Shown here: positions 32,279-38,457 of the stretch, piece after piece | Position numbering within the stretch: the first letter of the stretch is position 1 | How the letters are laid out: each line of letters begins with the position of its first letter | Assembly: GCA_021797775.1 (NCBI GenBank) | Contig: JAJZZC010000022.1 | Coordinates: 1 to 38,457 of the forward strand | From: Bacillota bacterium | GTDB lineage: Bacteria; Bacillota; Sulfobacillia; RBS10-35; JAJYVN01 | Direction of reading: 5' to 3' | DNA: 38,457 nucleotides | Made by a program: the position numbers and the translations under genes | Notes under the pieces: model-generated | The model's database searches: none | What the model saw: only the letters and a program-made list of their open reading frames with translations | What the model was told of the DNA's origin: nothing

Positions 32279-32636
32279 CCAAGGGCGCAGGGTGGGCCCT
32301 GCGGCAGAGGCGGGGGTAGGGAGGCGGCAGGCTGCCGTTGCCTGAGCTGGCGCGCGCGGCCACGGCGTGCCTGTTGACGGATCTCTGAGCTCATGCTGAC
32401 AGTGGGGCAGCGCCGTTGTGGTGAAAAGGTGGCAGAGACCCTTGGCCACCGGGCGCGGCCGTGGACTCCACGCCGCGCGGGCGTCCCGCCACCTCGGCGC
32501 CTGGCCCGCGGTGTCTGCGGCTCCGCGCCGGGGCATTTCCCCCGGCCGCCTTGCACGGGGGCAGCGCCGTGGGGTGCGGTGCAGAGGGCAATGCGGCCCT
32601 ACTGCCCACGGCCTAGTCTAGCCCCCTACTCCACCC
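32279..32636. other. Gene-free convergent stretch
   Basis: About 360 bases between the coiled-coil paralogue and the methyltransferase gene; no gene or strong terminator recognised. Confidence 0.45.
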
Positions 32637-33482
32637 CTAGCCCCGCTGCGCCGCGAACAGCAGGTGGGCGCCGGTCTCCGGCGCACGCCTGCAGGCGTCC
32701 GCCTCGGCCTGCAGCAGGGCCGGCCAGGCAGGGTCCCGCTCCAGTTCCACCAGGCGGTCCGCGGGAAGGCTCAGCAGGCACTCCGTCGCGGACGCCTCCA
32801 ACAGCGAGAACCCGGCCGCGGGCAGGGCGGCGCGCACCTCGCTCAGGTGGAACATACGGGCCCGGTGCTCGGAGATCGGGCGGCCGTCGATCTCCAGCAC
32901 CCCCGTCTCCACGACCCGCTGGAGGTCGCTGGCGCTGAGGCGGTCGTCCGCGGGCTTCCACCCCTGAGCCAGGATGGCTCGCAGCGAGCCGCTGGCGTTC
33001 ATGACACCGCCGAGCAGCAGCCCACCAGGCCGCAACACTCGGTGGAACGCGGCCAGCGCCTCCGGCACACGCTCGGGCATGTAGTTAAGGGATCCGCCCA
33101 GGCAGAGCACGGCGTCGAAGGCCTCGGCCGCGAGGAACCCCGTGTCCAGGTAACTGCCGCGGTACACGCCCTCCAGGCCGGCCGTTAGCCCCGCGTCCGC
33201 GATGCGCCGCTGGGCCTCGGCCAGCATGGCGTCGGAGACATCCACCAGGGTCACCCGGCACGCCCGGCGCAGGGGCACGAGGGCGAACCGCCCCGGGCCG
33301 CACCCCACATCGAGCACGCGCATGACCTGCCCCGGCTGTGCCAAGGCGTCCAGGTGCCGCTCCAGGAAGCGCGCCGTCACCCATGCCTGGACGCGGCCGA
33401 AGGGGGTCTCCAGCCGGTTCCACTCGCGCTCTCCGTACCGGTTGTAGAAGGCGCGCACGCCTTCGGGGTCATAGAGCGCCAC
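32637..33482 (-). CDS. SAM-dependent class I methyltransferase
   Basis: 281 residues from the GTG at 33482, which has GAGAGAGGTGG just upstream. N-terminal ALYDPEGVRAFYNRYGEREW is typical of small-molecule methyltransferases. Motif I is VMRVLDVGCGPGRFAL, motif II acidic strand CRVTLVDVSDAMLAEA, motif post-I/IV FDAVLCLGGSLNYMPE, and motif V LAAFHRVLRPGGLLLGGVMN. A C-terminal extension of about 100 residues with HRARMFHLSEVRAAL is typical of UbiE/Methyltransf_11 relatives. The substrate is unknown. The start overlaps the tail of the truncated methionyl-tRNA synthetase reading frame by 14 bases, so the two are probably co-transcribed from the attenuator-bearing leader at 34101-34196. Confidence 0.88.
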   Translation of the reverse strand: MALYDPEGVRAFYNRYGEREWNRLETPFGRVQAWVTARFLERHLDALAQPGQVMRVLDVGCGPGRFALVPLRRACRVTLVDVSDAMLAEAQRRIADAGLTAGLEGVYRGSYLDTGFLAAEAFDAVLCLGGSLNYMPERVPEALAAFHRVLRPGGLLLGGVMNASGSLRAILAQGWKPADDRLSASDLQRVVETGVLEIDGRPISEHRARMFHLSEVRAALPAAGFSLLEASATECLLSLPADRLVELERDPAWPALLQAEADACRRAPETGAHLLFAAQRG

Positions 33483-34080
33483 GGGATCCACCTCTCTCTC
33501 GGCAAGGTCCGTAAGCGCCCGGCGGGAACTGCCGCAGTTCTCCGCTGGCAATGCGCTCCCGCAGCTCGCCGGCATACCGGCTCAGCCTGAAGAACGCGTT
33601 CTCCTCTTCCACCCGCTCGGGCGGGCGTAGGTGCTCGGGACAGAGGCCATCCGGCGTCAGTTCTTCGGGCGCGTAGAACTGCTCGCAGCCAACGCAGTGG
33701 AGGCCGCTGTATGTCTTGCGGGTGATCGCCCCCGCCGTGGCGCAGGCCTGCCACAGGGCGGCTACGCCGGCGCGGTGTCCTGGGTCGGTGCTGGTGCGCA
33801 GAAAGCCGTCAACACCGACATCCAGCGCGTCCAGCACCTCGGCGAAGGCGCGCGCGTTCCGCGCGACGAGGGCCGCGACCGGGATCCCCTCCGCAGCGGC
33901 GGCCAGGGCGTTCTTGAGCGCGTTGTCGTCGGAGCCCGTCTGCAGCCGCACGGTCCGGCCGAGCTGCCGGCGGTAGCGCGCCGGGGCGTCGGCCTGCACG
34001 TACTCCAGGGCGTGCCCCACATGGGGCCGGGCGTTCACATAGGGAATCGTGGTCGTGACATAGGCCGCATCCTGCCGCAC
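33469..34080 (-). pseudogene. Methionyl-tRNA synthetase paralogue, N-terminal fragment
   Basis: 203 residues from the GTG at 34080 (AGGGGGGA upstream). YVTTTIPYVNARPHVGHALE contains the HIGH-type motif (H-V-G-H). It continues through LQTGSDDNALKNALAAAAEG, DGFLRTSTDPGHRAGVAALW, CVGCEQFYAPEELTPDGLCP (connective domain with a zinc-type Cys pair) and ENAFFRLSRYAGELRERIAS. The match resembles the divergent second MetRS of actinobacterial type rather than a housekeeping MetG. It stops at about residue 190, before the KMSKS loop and the anticodon-binding domain, and the frame runs a short way into the next gene. Unable to charge tRNA on its own unless the truncated part has another use. The leader contains a terminator, hinting at original attenuation control. 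Confidence 0.8.
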
Positions 34081-34100
34081 CGTCAGTCCCCCCTGCCGGG

Positions 34101-34196
34101 AAAAACAAAAGGCACCCCGACTGCTCGGAGTGCCTCGTCCGCTTGATACGGCCGCCGGGCGGCCTCGCTACCGCCCGCCGGGCGCAAGCAGACGAG
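34101..34196 (-). promoter_or_regulatory. Attenuator-like leader with intrinsic terminator
   Basis: On the minus strand: a 12-bp stem (34185-34196 with 34134-34145, one G-U pair) enclosing CGGGCGG/CCGCCCG (34156-34162 with 34071+100, i.e. 34171-34177). This is followed directly by a GGCACTCC/GGGGTGCC hairpin (34111-34134) and the T-tract TTTTGTTTTT (34110-34101), only about 20 bases before the MetRS-fragment start. A terminator in front of a synthetase gene suggests attenuation (T-box-like), but the T-box sequence TGGTACCGCG is present only as a poor match (CGGTAGCGAG). Confidence 0.65.
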
Positions 34197-34205
34197 GGCC
34201 GCACA

Positions 34206-34543
34206 TCATGTGCATCTGCCAGAGGGAGGACTGGTCGAGGTTAGCCCACCGGGTCGCCTGCGCCTGCATGGCCGGGATGGTAGCATGGTCGGCCGGGCCG
34301 GTGCAAGTGAGCTGCCCGCGTCAGCGCTGAAGCATGAGCGGACCCGGGTGCGGGCGCCACAGCGGAGGGGCCGTCGGATGGCGCGACGTGCGCGGCCCCT
34401 GCCAGGCCAGCGTGATCGAAACCGTGGCCCGGCTAGGCCCGTGTGGGCCTCGCCGAAAAGCGGGACACGCAGCGAGGGCCAGCGCATGCCCCCCCCCCGA
34501 GGGCGGACCAACGAAGAGGGCGCCGACGCGACGCCCTCGCGGC
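34206..34543. other. Gene-free stretch with terminator of the NUDIX gene
   Basis: GAGGGCG (34516-34522) pairs with CGCCCTC (34532-34538) just beyond the NUDIX stop. A run of ten C lies near 34489-34498. The rest would contain the upstream part of the MetRS-fragment leader. Confidence 0.5.
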
Positions 34544-35170
34544 CTACGTGGTGCCCGCCGTCGCTCGCCGGAGTGCGGCCTCATAGAGCGCCAGGTGTGC
34601 GCGCACCCATGGCACGGCGCGCGCCGCGTCGGGGCCCAGCAGGACGGCCCCGGCCGTCTCCTCGCCGGGCACCACCTCCTCGAGCGCCAGCACGCGGGCC
34701 GTGTAGAAGCTCATGTAGTTCTCGGGATAGGGGAAGGGGTAGCCGTCGGGTCTGCCGCAGCGGATCTGGTGGCGCTGGTATGCCAGCGCACGGACGGCGG
34801 TCAGGTGTGCCCCTGCCTCCTCCCGGGCTTCGCGGACGACCGCCTGTTCCGGCGATTCGCCCGACTCCACGTGGCCCCCGGGAACCTCCAGGCCACGCCG
34901 GATCAGGCGGGCCAGCAGCAGCCGGTCCCCGGAAAAGGCGAAGGCAAAGGCCGCCGGCACCAGTGCGGCGGGTGGCGGCGTGTCGGCGAGCACGAGTTGG
35001 CATGTGTTGGGGTGCGGCAGCCAGGGCACGTCGTCTTCGGTCTGCAGAATGGTGAACCTCCCCCCCGCTAAAGCGGGCACAGCCGAGGGGGGCTGGGGCA
35101 CATCCCATGGACCCGGACCAGGCTCCGTCGCGTCCGCTTCTGTCCCGGTGGCCCCGTGGTCTTCGTTCAT
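34544..35170 (-). CDS. NUDIX hydrolase
   Basis: 208 residues from the ATG at 35170. The Nudix box GHVESGESPEQAVVREAREE plus AGA fits G-x5-E-x7-R-E-U-x-E-E-x-G-U exactly, so Mg-dependent hydrolysis of a nucleoside diphosphate linked to X is expected. Strands PAAFAFAFSGDRLLLARLIR precede it and YMSFYTARVLALEEVVPGEE follows. The first ~45 residues are acidic and Pro-rich and unlike the family. The start codon overlaps the stop of the upstream methyltransferase (ATGA), so the two are translationally coupled. A stretch encoding PALAGGRFT resembles, at DNA level, an IS605-type end (see findings). Confidence 0.9.
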   Translation of the reverse strand: MNEDHGATGTEADATEPGPGPWDVPQPPSAVPALAGGRFTILQTEDDVPWLPHPNTCQLVLADTPPPAALVPAAFAFAFSGDRLLLARLIRRGLEVPGGHVESGESPEQAVVREAREEAGAHLTAVRALAYQRHQIRCGRPDGYPFPYPENYMSFYTARVLALEEVVPGEETAGAVLLGPDAARAVPWVRAHLALYEAALRRATAGTT

Positions 35171-35925
35171 CGGTACCCCGCCACCAGGTAGTGCCCGGCG
35201 AAGGACCACACCGCGTCCGCGGAGGGAAAGCCCGCATCGCGCATCAGCGCCGCATCCTCCCCCGCCGTCAGCGGCCACTCACCCGGATCGAACCCGTGCG
35301 CGTAGCTGTTCCAGCGGAGCGCGCGAAAGGCGTCCCACGCGGCGGGGGTGCCGGTCCGCGTGGCCGACTGGGTCGCCACAGCCTCGTCCCAGAGGCGGCC
35401 CCAGCAGTGCGCGACCTCGGGGCCGTCGACCCGGCCGGTGTCGGCGACCAGCAGCCCCCCGCCGGGCACAGGGGACTCGGCCAGCGCGGCGTATAGCCCC
35501 CGGCGCTCCGCGGGACGGAGGTGGTGGAGCGCGAGGCAGCTCACGAAGCAGTGCACCGTGCCGCAGTCCGCAAGCCAGCCGGCCGGCTCGCGCAGGTTGC
35601 CCGCCCGCACCGCCGCGCGTGCGCCAAACGGCCCGAGGCGCGCGTCCGCCGCCGCCCGCATGGCGGGGGAATCGTCGATGACCACCGCGCTCATGCCGGC
35701 ATGCGCCCGTAGCACCGCTTCCACAAGCCAGCCGTCACCGCCCCCGAGGTCCACCACGACGCAGCGGGCCCCGGCGATGCACTGCACGAGCGCGGCCACC
35801 ATCTGGGCGATCTCCTGCCTACGCGGAACGAACGCATCACTCCACTGGAGATAGGCGAGGGTATCGCCATCCGTCCAGGCGTCGTGGTGGGGCGCTTCCC
35901 CGTCGGAGACCGGGGCGTCGTCCAT
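35167..35925 (-). CDS. SAM-dependent class I methyltransferase (coupled to NUDIX)
   Basis: 252 residues if started at the ATG at 35925 (GGGGGCG and AGG upstream); the ATG at 35955 adds ten residues. Motif I ARCVVVDLGGGDGWLVEAVL, motif II MSAVVIDDSPAMRAAADARL, motif III region GTVHCFVSCLALHHLRPAER, then LAESPVPGGGLLVADTGRVD. The C-terminal part (WNSYAHGFDPGEWPLTAGED and DAGFPSADAVWSFAGHYLVA) resembles small-molecule methyltransferases such as trans-aconitate or UbiE-like enzymes. It forms a two-gene operon with the NUDIX hydrolase through a 4-base overlap. Substrate unknown. Confidence 0.87.
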   Translation of the reverse strand: MDDAPVSDGEAPHHDAWTDGDTLAYLQWSDAFVPRRQEIAQMVAALVQCIAGARCVVVDLGGGDGWLVEAVLRAHAGMSAVVIDDSPAMRAAADARLGPFGARAAVRAGNLREPAGWLADCGTVHCFVSCLALHHLRPAERRGLYAALAESPVPGGGLLVADTGRVDGPEVAHCWGRLWDEAVATQSATRTGTPAAWDAFRALRWNSYAHGFDPGEWPLTAGEDAALMRDAGFPSADAVWSFAGHYLVAGYR

Positions 35926-36418
35926 CCTGTATCGCCCCCGCGACGAGTCGCTCATGGAGCAGGGAATATCCGCCGGGGCCTTGTGCGGCGAGCGCGCGGG
36001 ACACCTCGCCATGCGCGCGCCGCGTGGCCCCGCGCCTGCGCCCGTGGGCTGCGCTGTCGATCCCTTCCGTTCGGGAGCAGCAGCCTCCTCCCCGCGAGCG
36101 GCGGCCGGATCGGGGCCTGCTTTGCGCTTGCCCCACGGGCGCGCACCAGCCCGTGGCGCACAAGGGAGCGCAGCGGCTCCTTGCGACGGGCAGCGTCCCC
36201 AGCCCTTGCGGGCTCCCCACCCCAGCCGCAGCGGCCTTGCCCCGCAAGCACCCCGCCCTGAAGGCTGGCCTACGGTAGTGGACGGGTGGGGTAACGGCAC
36301 GCGCAGCGGCGCCGCCGCACCGCTCTGGTCGAGGTCGGGGGGACCGGGAGCGGGCGTTCGCCACGCTGGTTGCTTGGCCGACCAGCGGGCGACGACCCGG
36401 GGCGTGGGTCGCCCCGCG
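35926..36418. other. Gene-free stretch with hairpins
   Basis: About 490 bases. A GGGCGAC/GTCGCCC hairpin (36387-36393 with 36408-36414) lies just beyond the stop of the dioxygenase gene and is its likely terminator. CACGGGC/GCCCGTG (36134-36140 with 36149-36155) lies upstream of the methyltransferase. No gene recognised. Confidence 0.5.
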
Positions 36419-37102
36419 TCACCGCCGGCTTCCCGCGACGACCCGCGCGGCGGGCCACTCCATCTGCTCCGGCCCCGTGGCGCGCGCGTCGCGGTAGGTG
36501 GTGATGACAGCCCAGCGGTCGCCGCCGGTGCGGTTGGGGTGCGAGGCGTGCAGCGTCAGGTCGTGGAAGAAGATGGCCCCGCCCGCCTCCAGGGGCGCGC
36601 TGATCGCGCCTTCCCCGTCGAGCCCCTCAACGCGTGTGCCGAAACCGTGCGCGCTGCGCACCCGCGCGTGCGCGACCTCGGCGTGGTGGCTGCCCGGGAT
36701 CAGCCGCAGGCACCCGTTCTCCGGGGTGACGTCGTCTGGCGCAATCCATAGGGACACCTTGTGGCGGCCCCGCCAGTACGGGTAGTCCTGGTGCCAGGGC
36801 GAGGCGCCGTCCTCGTGCGCGTCGCGGAAGACCACCTTCTCGCTGAGGAACTCCGCGTCTGGCCCGAGGATGGCGGTCAGCGGCCCCACCGCCCGCGGGT
36901 CCGCGGCGGCCGCGAAGAGGGGCGAGCGCCGGGCCAGCTGGCACCCCAACCGGTGCGGCCGCCCGTCCACCGTCACCCGGCATCCCGGGCAGATGCCCGT
37001 GCCGTGCACACGCGGCCGCGGGAGCGCCGCCACCCTGTGCCCGGGCGCGGAGGGGAACCGCAGCGAGGCTGGAAGTGGCGCACGGTGCGGGGGTGGGACC
37101 AT
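36419..37102 (-). CDS. Phytanoyl-CoA dioxygenase (PhyH)-family protein, N-terminus uncertain
   Basis: Fe(II)/2-oxoglutarate-dependent oxygenase fold. The iron-binding H-x-D is in SPWHQDYPYW, the distal His and 2-oxoglutarate Arg are in LHASHPNRTGGDRWAVITTY, and VSLWIAPDDVTPENGCLRLI followed by PGSHHAEV is the core signature of the family. Normal members have about 100-130 residues before H-x-D. Here the first credible similarity (GRPHRLGCQLARRSPLFAAA) begins only about 40-50 residues before it, and the sequence upstream is Pro/Arg-rich. Either the start is 36976 (GTG) in a 5'-truncated gene, or translation starts at 37102, overlapping the divergent GNAT start. Substrate unknown; the family often acts on small secondary metabolites. 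Confidence 0.75.
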   Translation of the reverse strand: MVPPPHRAPLPASLRFPSAPGHRVAALPRPRVHGTGICPGCRVTVDGRPHRLGCQLARRSPLFAAAADPRAVGPLTAILGPDAEFLSEKVVFRDAHEDGASPWHQDYPYWRGRHKVSLWIAPDDVTPENGCLRLIPGSHHAEVAHARVRSAHGFGTRVEGLDGEGAISAPLEAGGAIFFHDLTLHASHPNRTGGDRWAVITTYRDARATGPEQMEWPAARVVAGSRR

Positions 37103-37676
37103 GACCAACGGGGATCCTGGCGTCCGCATCCGGGATTCCCTCGCCCACGAAACGGAGGCCATCGAGCAGCTCACGTTGACCGCCTACGCGGAGTACGCGG
37201 CCGCCGTGACACCGGAGTTCTGGAGCGCCTACCGTCGCAACATCGCTGAGGCCATCCGCCTGCGGCTGCCCGGTGAGCGCGTGGTCGCGGAGGCGACGGG
37301 GAGCGGCCGGCTCCTCGGCAGCGTTCTGCTGATCCCGGCCGCGCATTCCGCGGCGGATGCCGACGTCCACGGTCGGCCCGAGGCCCGGCTGCTCGCGGTG
37401 GATCCCGCCGCCCGAGGCCGCGGGATCGGGCGGGCGCTGATGACGGAGTGCATTCGCAGGGCTCGGGCCGCGGGTGCGGCGGCGCTCTACCTGCACACCA
37501 CCGAGTCCATGCGCACAGCGCTCGGGATGTATGAGCGGATGGGGTTCGTGCGCGTCCCCCGGCACGACTTTTCCCCGGCGGCCGACGTCCTCGTCAAGGG
37601 ATACCGGCTGGCACTTGGGGAGGCTCCCGCCAGCGCCGCCGCCGCGGGGCGCGTAGGCGCCGGCCCGTCGCGCTGA
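37101..37676 (+). CDS. GNAT-family N-acetyltransferase
   Basis: 191 residues. Core: RLLAVDPAARGRGIGRALMT, the acetyl-CoA binding motif A with R-G-R-G-I-G, then ECIRRARAAGAAALYLHTTE and ALGMYERMGFVRVPRHDF (motif B). N-terminal helix EAIEQLTLTAYAEYAAAVTP. The Ala/Gly-rich C-terminal tail (about 20 residues) is likely disordered. The ATG at 37101 has GGGGGTGGG upstream. Divergent from the PhyH-type gene with essentially no spacer, so their control regions overlap each other's coding sequence. Substrate unknown. Confidence 0.9.
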   Translation: MTNGDPGVRIRDSLAHETEAIEQLTLTAYAEYAAAVTPEFWSAYRRNIAEAIRLRLPGERVVAEATGSGRLLGSVLLIPAAHSAADADVHGRPEARLLAVDPAARGRGIGRALMTECIRRARAAGAAALYLHTTESMRTALGMYERMGFVRVPRHDFSPAADVLVKGYRLALGEAPASAAAAGRVGAGPSR

Positions 37677-37762
37677 GGCAGGGAGCGGGGCGGAGGCTGG
37701 CGGAAGCCGCATCCGCCCACCGGCAGGGCGTATCCTCGGGCCGCAGTCGTGGATACAGTCGT

Positions 37763-38162
37763 AAAGCCCACCACTACTACTTCCACGGCGAGGTGAAGTC
37801 GGTCGGGGTGCGACCGCTCCACCGCCGGGCGCGGCGCTTGCTGTCCGCCGCCTTCGATGCTCCCGCCGTGCGGGTATGGGGAGCGAACGCGGTGGCACCG
37901 GCCTTGGCGGACCTCAACGCGATGAAGCTGGAGGGGCGGGAGGGGCTCTTCACTCGGCTGCGCGCATTGCCGAACGTGCGCAAGGCCCGCGGCATCCGGC
38001 ACCAGTTGGTGTCGATCCTGGGGGTGGCGATCGGGGCGGTCGTTTGCGGAGCGCGGAGCTTTACGGCGATCGGCGAATGGTCAGAACAGTTGTCGCCGAC
38101 GATGCGGCGGCGGCTGCACTGCCGACGGCATCCAGAGACAGGGGCATACCGTCGCTGCGTGG
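37763..38162 (+). pseudogene. ISAs1-family transposase, N-terminal fragment
   Basis: In the frame of 37793, HHYYFHGEVKSVGVRPLHRR, VWGANAVAPALADLNAMKLE and the H-repeat-associated N-terminal domain RALPNVRKARGIRHQLVSIL, then GARSFTAIGEWSEQL and CRRHPETGAYR, are typical of ISAs1-like (DDE_Tnp_1-associated) transposases. Similarity ends at about 38160, before the catalytic domain; the frame carries on with unrelated sequence. The 5' side also lacks a proper start. A broken IS. Confidence 0.8.
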
Positions 38163-38318
38163 ACACACCCGCAACACTCGGGCGGCGGGGGTGGGCCCGC
38201 GGACGTGCCGGAGCAACTCCACGCGCACTCATCGCGGGCAGCGCCCCGGGGCAGGGGCTCCATGCCCCCTTTCCCAATGTGCTCCGCGCCTGCAAGGCTC
38301 CAGGGGGGACAGCGCAGG

Positions 38319-38457
38319 CCGGGCAAGGGCATTACAACCAGACTTTCGCAAAGGGGCGGCCGGTCGCCTTGGTGCCCAGGGGCCGGCCCCTCGCCACGCC
38401 CTCACCCGCTCGCGTCGCGGGGTTCTTCTGCGCAGCGGCGCCCGCCTGACACTGCGA
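38319..38457 (+). repeat. Long direct repeat, copy 2
   Basis: Second copy of the repeat at 929-1068, same orientation, ending at the window edge with CCTGACACTGCGA. It keeps the near-palindromic GGCCGG...GGCCGGCC region in a less perfect form. About 160 bases of unassigned DNA separate it from the ISAs1 fragment. Confidence 0.75.

Noticed and set aside
34101-34330. A genuine T-box riboswitch before the MetRS fragment
   Set aside because: The terminator is present, but the T-box consensus is matched poorly and no clear specifier stem with an ATG could be drawn, so only an attenuator-like leader is claimed.

Overview
The window is very GC-rich DNA from what is most likely a free-living, Gram-positive-type bacterium. 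The clues are an exported protein with three SLH (surface-layer anchoring) domains, a CAP/YkwD-like protein, many GTG and TTG starts behind strong GGAGG-like ribosome sites, and catabolic families typical of soil, compost or hot-environment Bacillota (Limnochordia/Symbiobacterium/Thermaerobacter-like). That placement is an inference, not a match. No tRNA, rRNA or CRISPR array was seen.

Layout. 1-1.4 kb: a truncated tyrosine recombinase, then a ~140-bp repeat that cuts off a HAD-phosphatase gene. A second copy of the repeat, in the same orientation, forms the last ~140 bases of the window, next to an ISAs1-type transposase fragment. 1.7-5.7 kb: the SLH/beta-repeat protein and the CAP protein. 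6-12.7 kb: a small unknown protein, a Gfo/Idh/MocA oxidoreductase, a GNAT acetyltransferase, a MarC-type membrane protein and a sulfatase-fold hydrolase with Thr at the nucleophile position. 13-18.2 kb: a small coiled-coil membrane protein, a kanamycin-nucleotidyltransferase-like protein, an enolase-superfamily protein with an altered metal site, a structured RNA resembling an IscB omega-RNA (HEARO) with no IscB gene, and a creatininase-family amidohydrolase. 18.2-23.6 kb: gene debris, a Tat-type sugar-binding protein fused to a beta-sandwich module, a TIM-barrel protein, then more debris. 23.8-26 kb: an insertion sequence whose transposase joins a DruA-like (DUF4338) domain to an ISAzo13-type DDE domain. 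26.3-28.4 kb: a second Gfo/Idh oxidoreductase and a sugar isomerase. 28.4-30.5 kb: broken phosphotransferase, CpaB/SAF and TadB-like genes. 30.5-37.7 kb: an alpha/beta hydrolase, a frameshifted paralogue of the coiled-coil protein, two methyltransferases, an N-terminal MetRS fragment behind an attenuator-like terminator, a NUDIX hydrolase, a PhyH-type dioxygenase and another GNAT protein.

How it fits together. Gfo/Idh x2, AP-endonuclease-2-type isomerase, enolase-superfamily protein, creatininase-type amidohydrolase, alpha/beta esterase, sulfatase-fold hydrolase, TIM-barrel protein and sugar-binding protein look like a loose carbohydrate/uronate-derivative scavenging set. They are not one operon: each gene stands alone with its own long, structured leader. 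Leader motifs recur. One conserved structured element precedes both the GNAT gene (8.9 kb) and the phosphotransferase-like fragment (28.6 kb), and can pair with its own ribosome-binding site. Another repeat precedes the Gfo/Idh gene (7.3 kb) and the enolase-superfamily gene (15.1 kb). Together with the orphan omega-RNA-like element and the DruA-transposase fusion, these leader elements are the most novel features. Coding density is low and many genes are truncated or frameshifted, which points to a region repeatedly rearranged by mobile elements.
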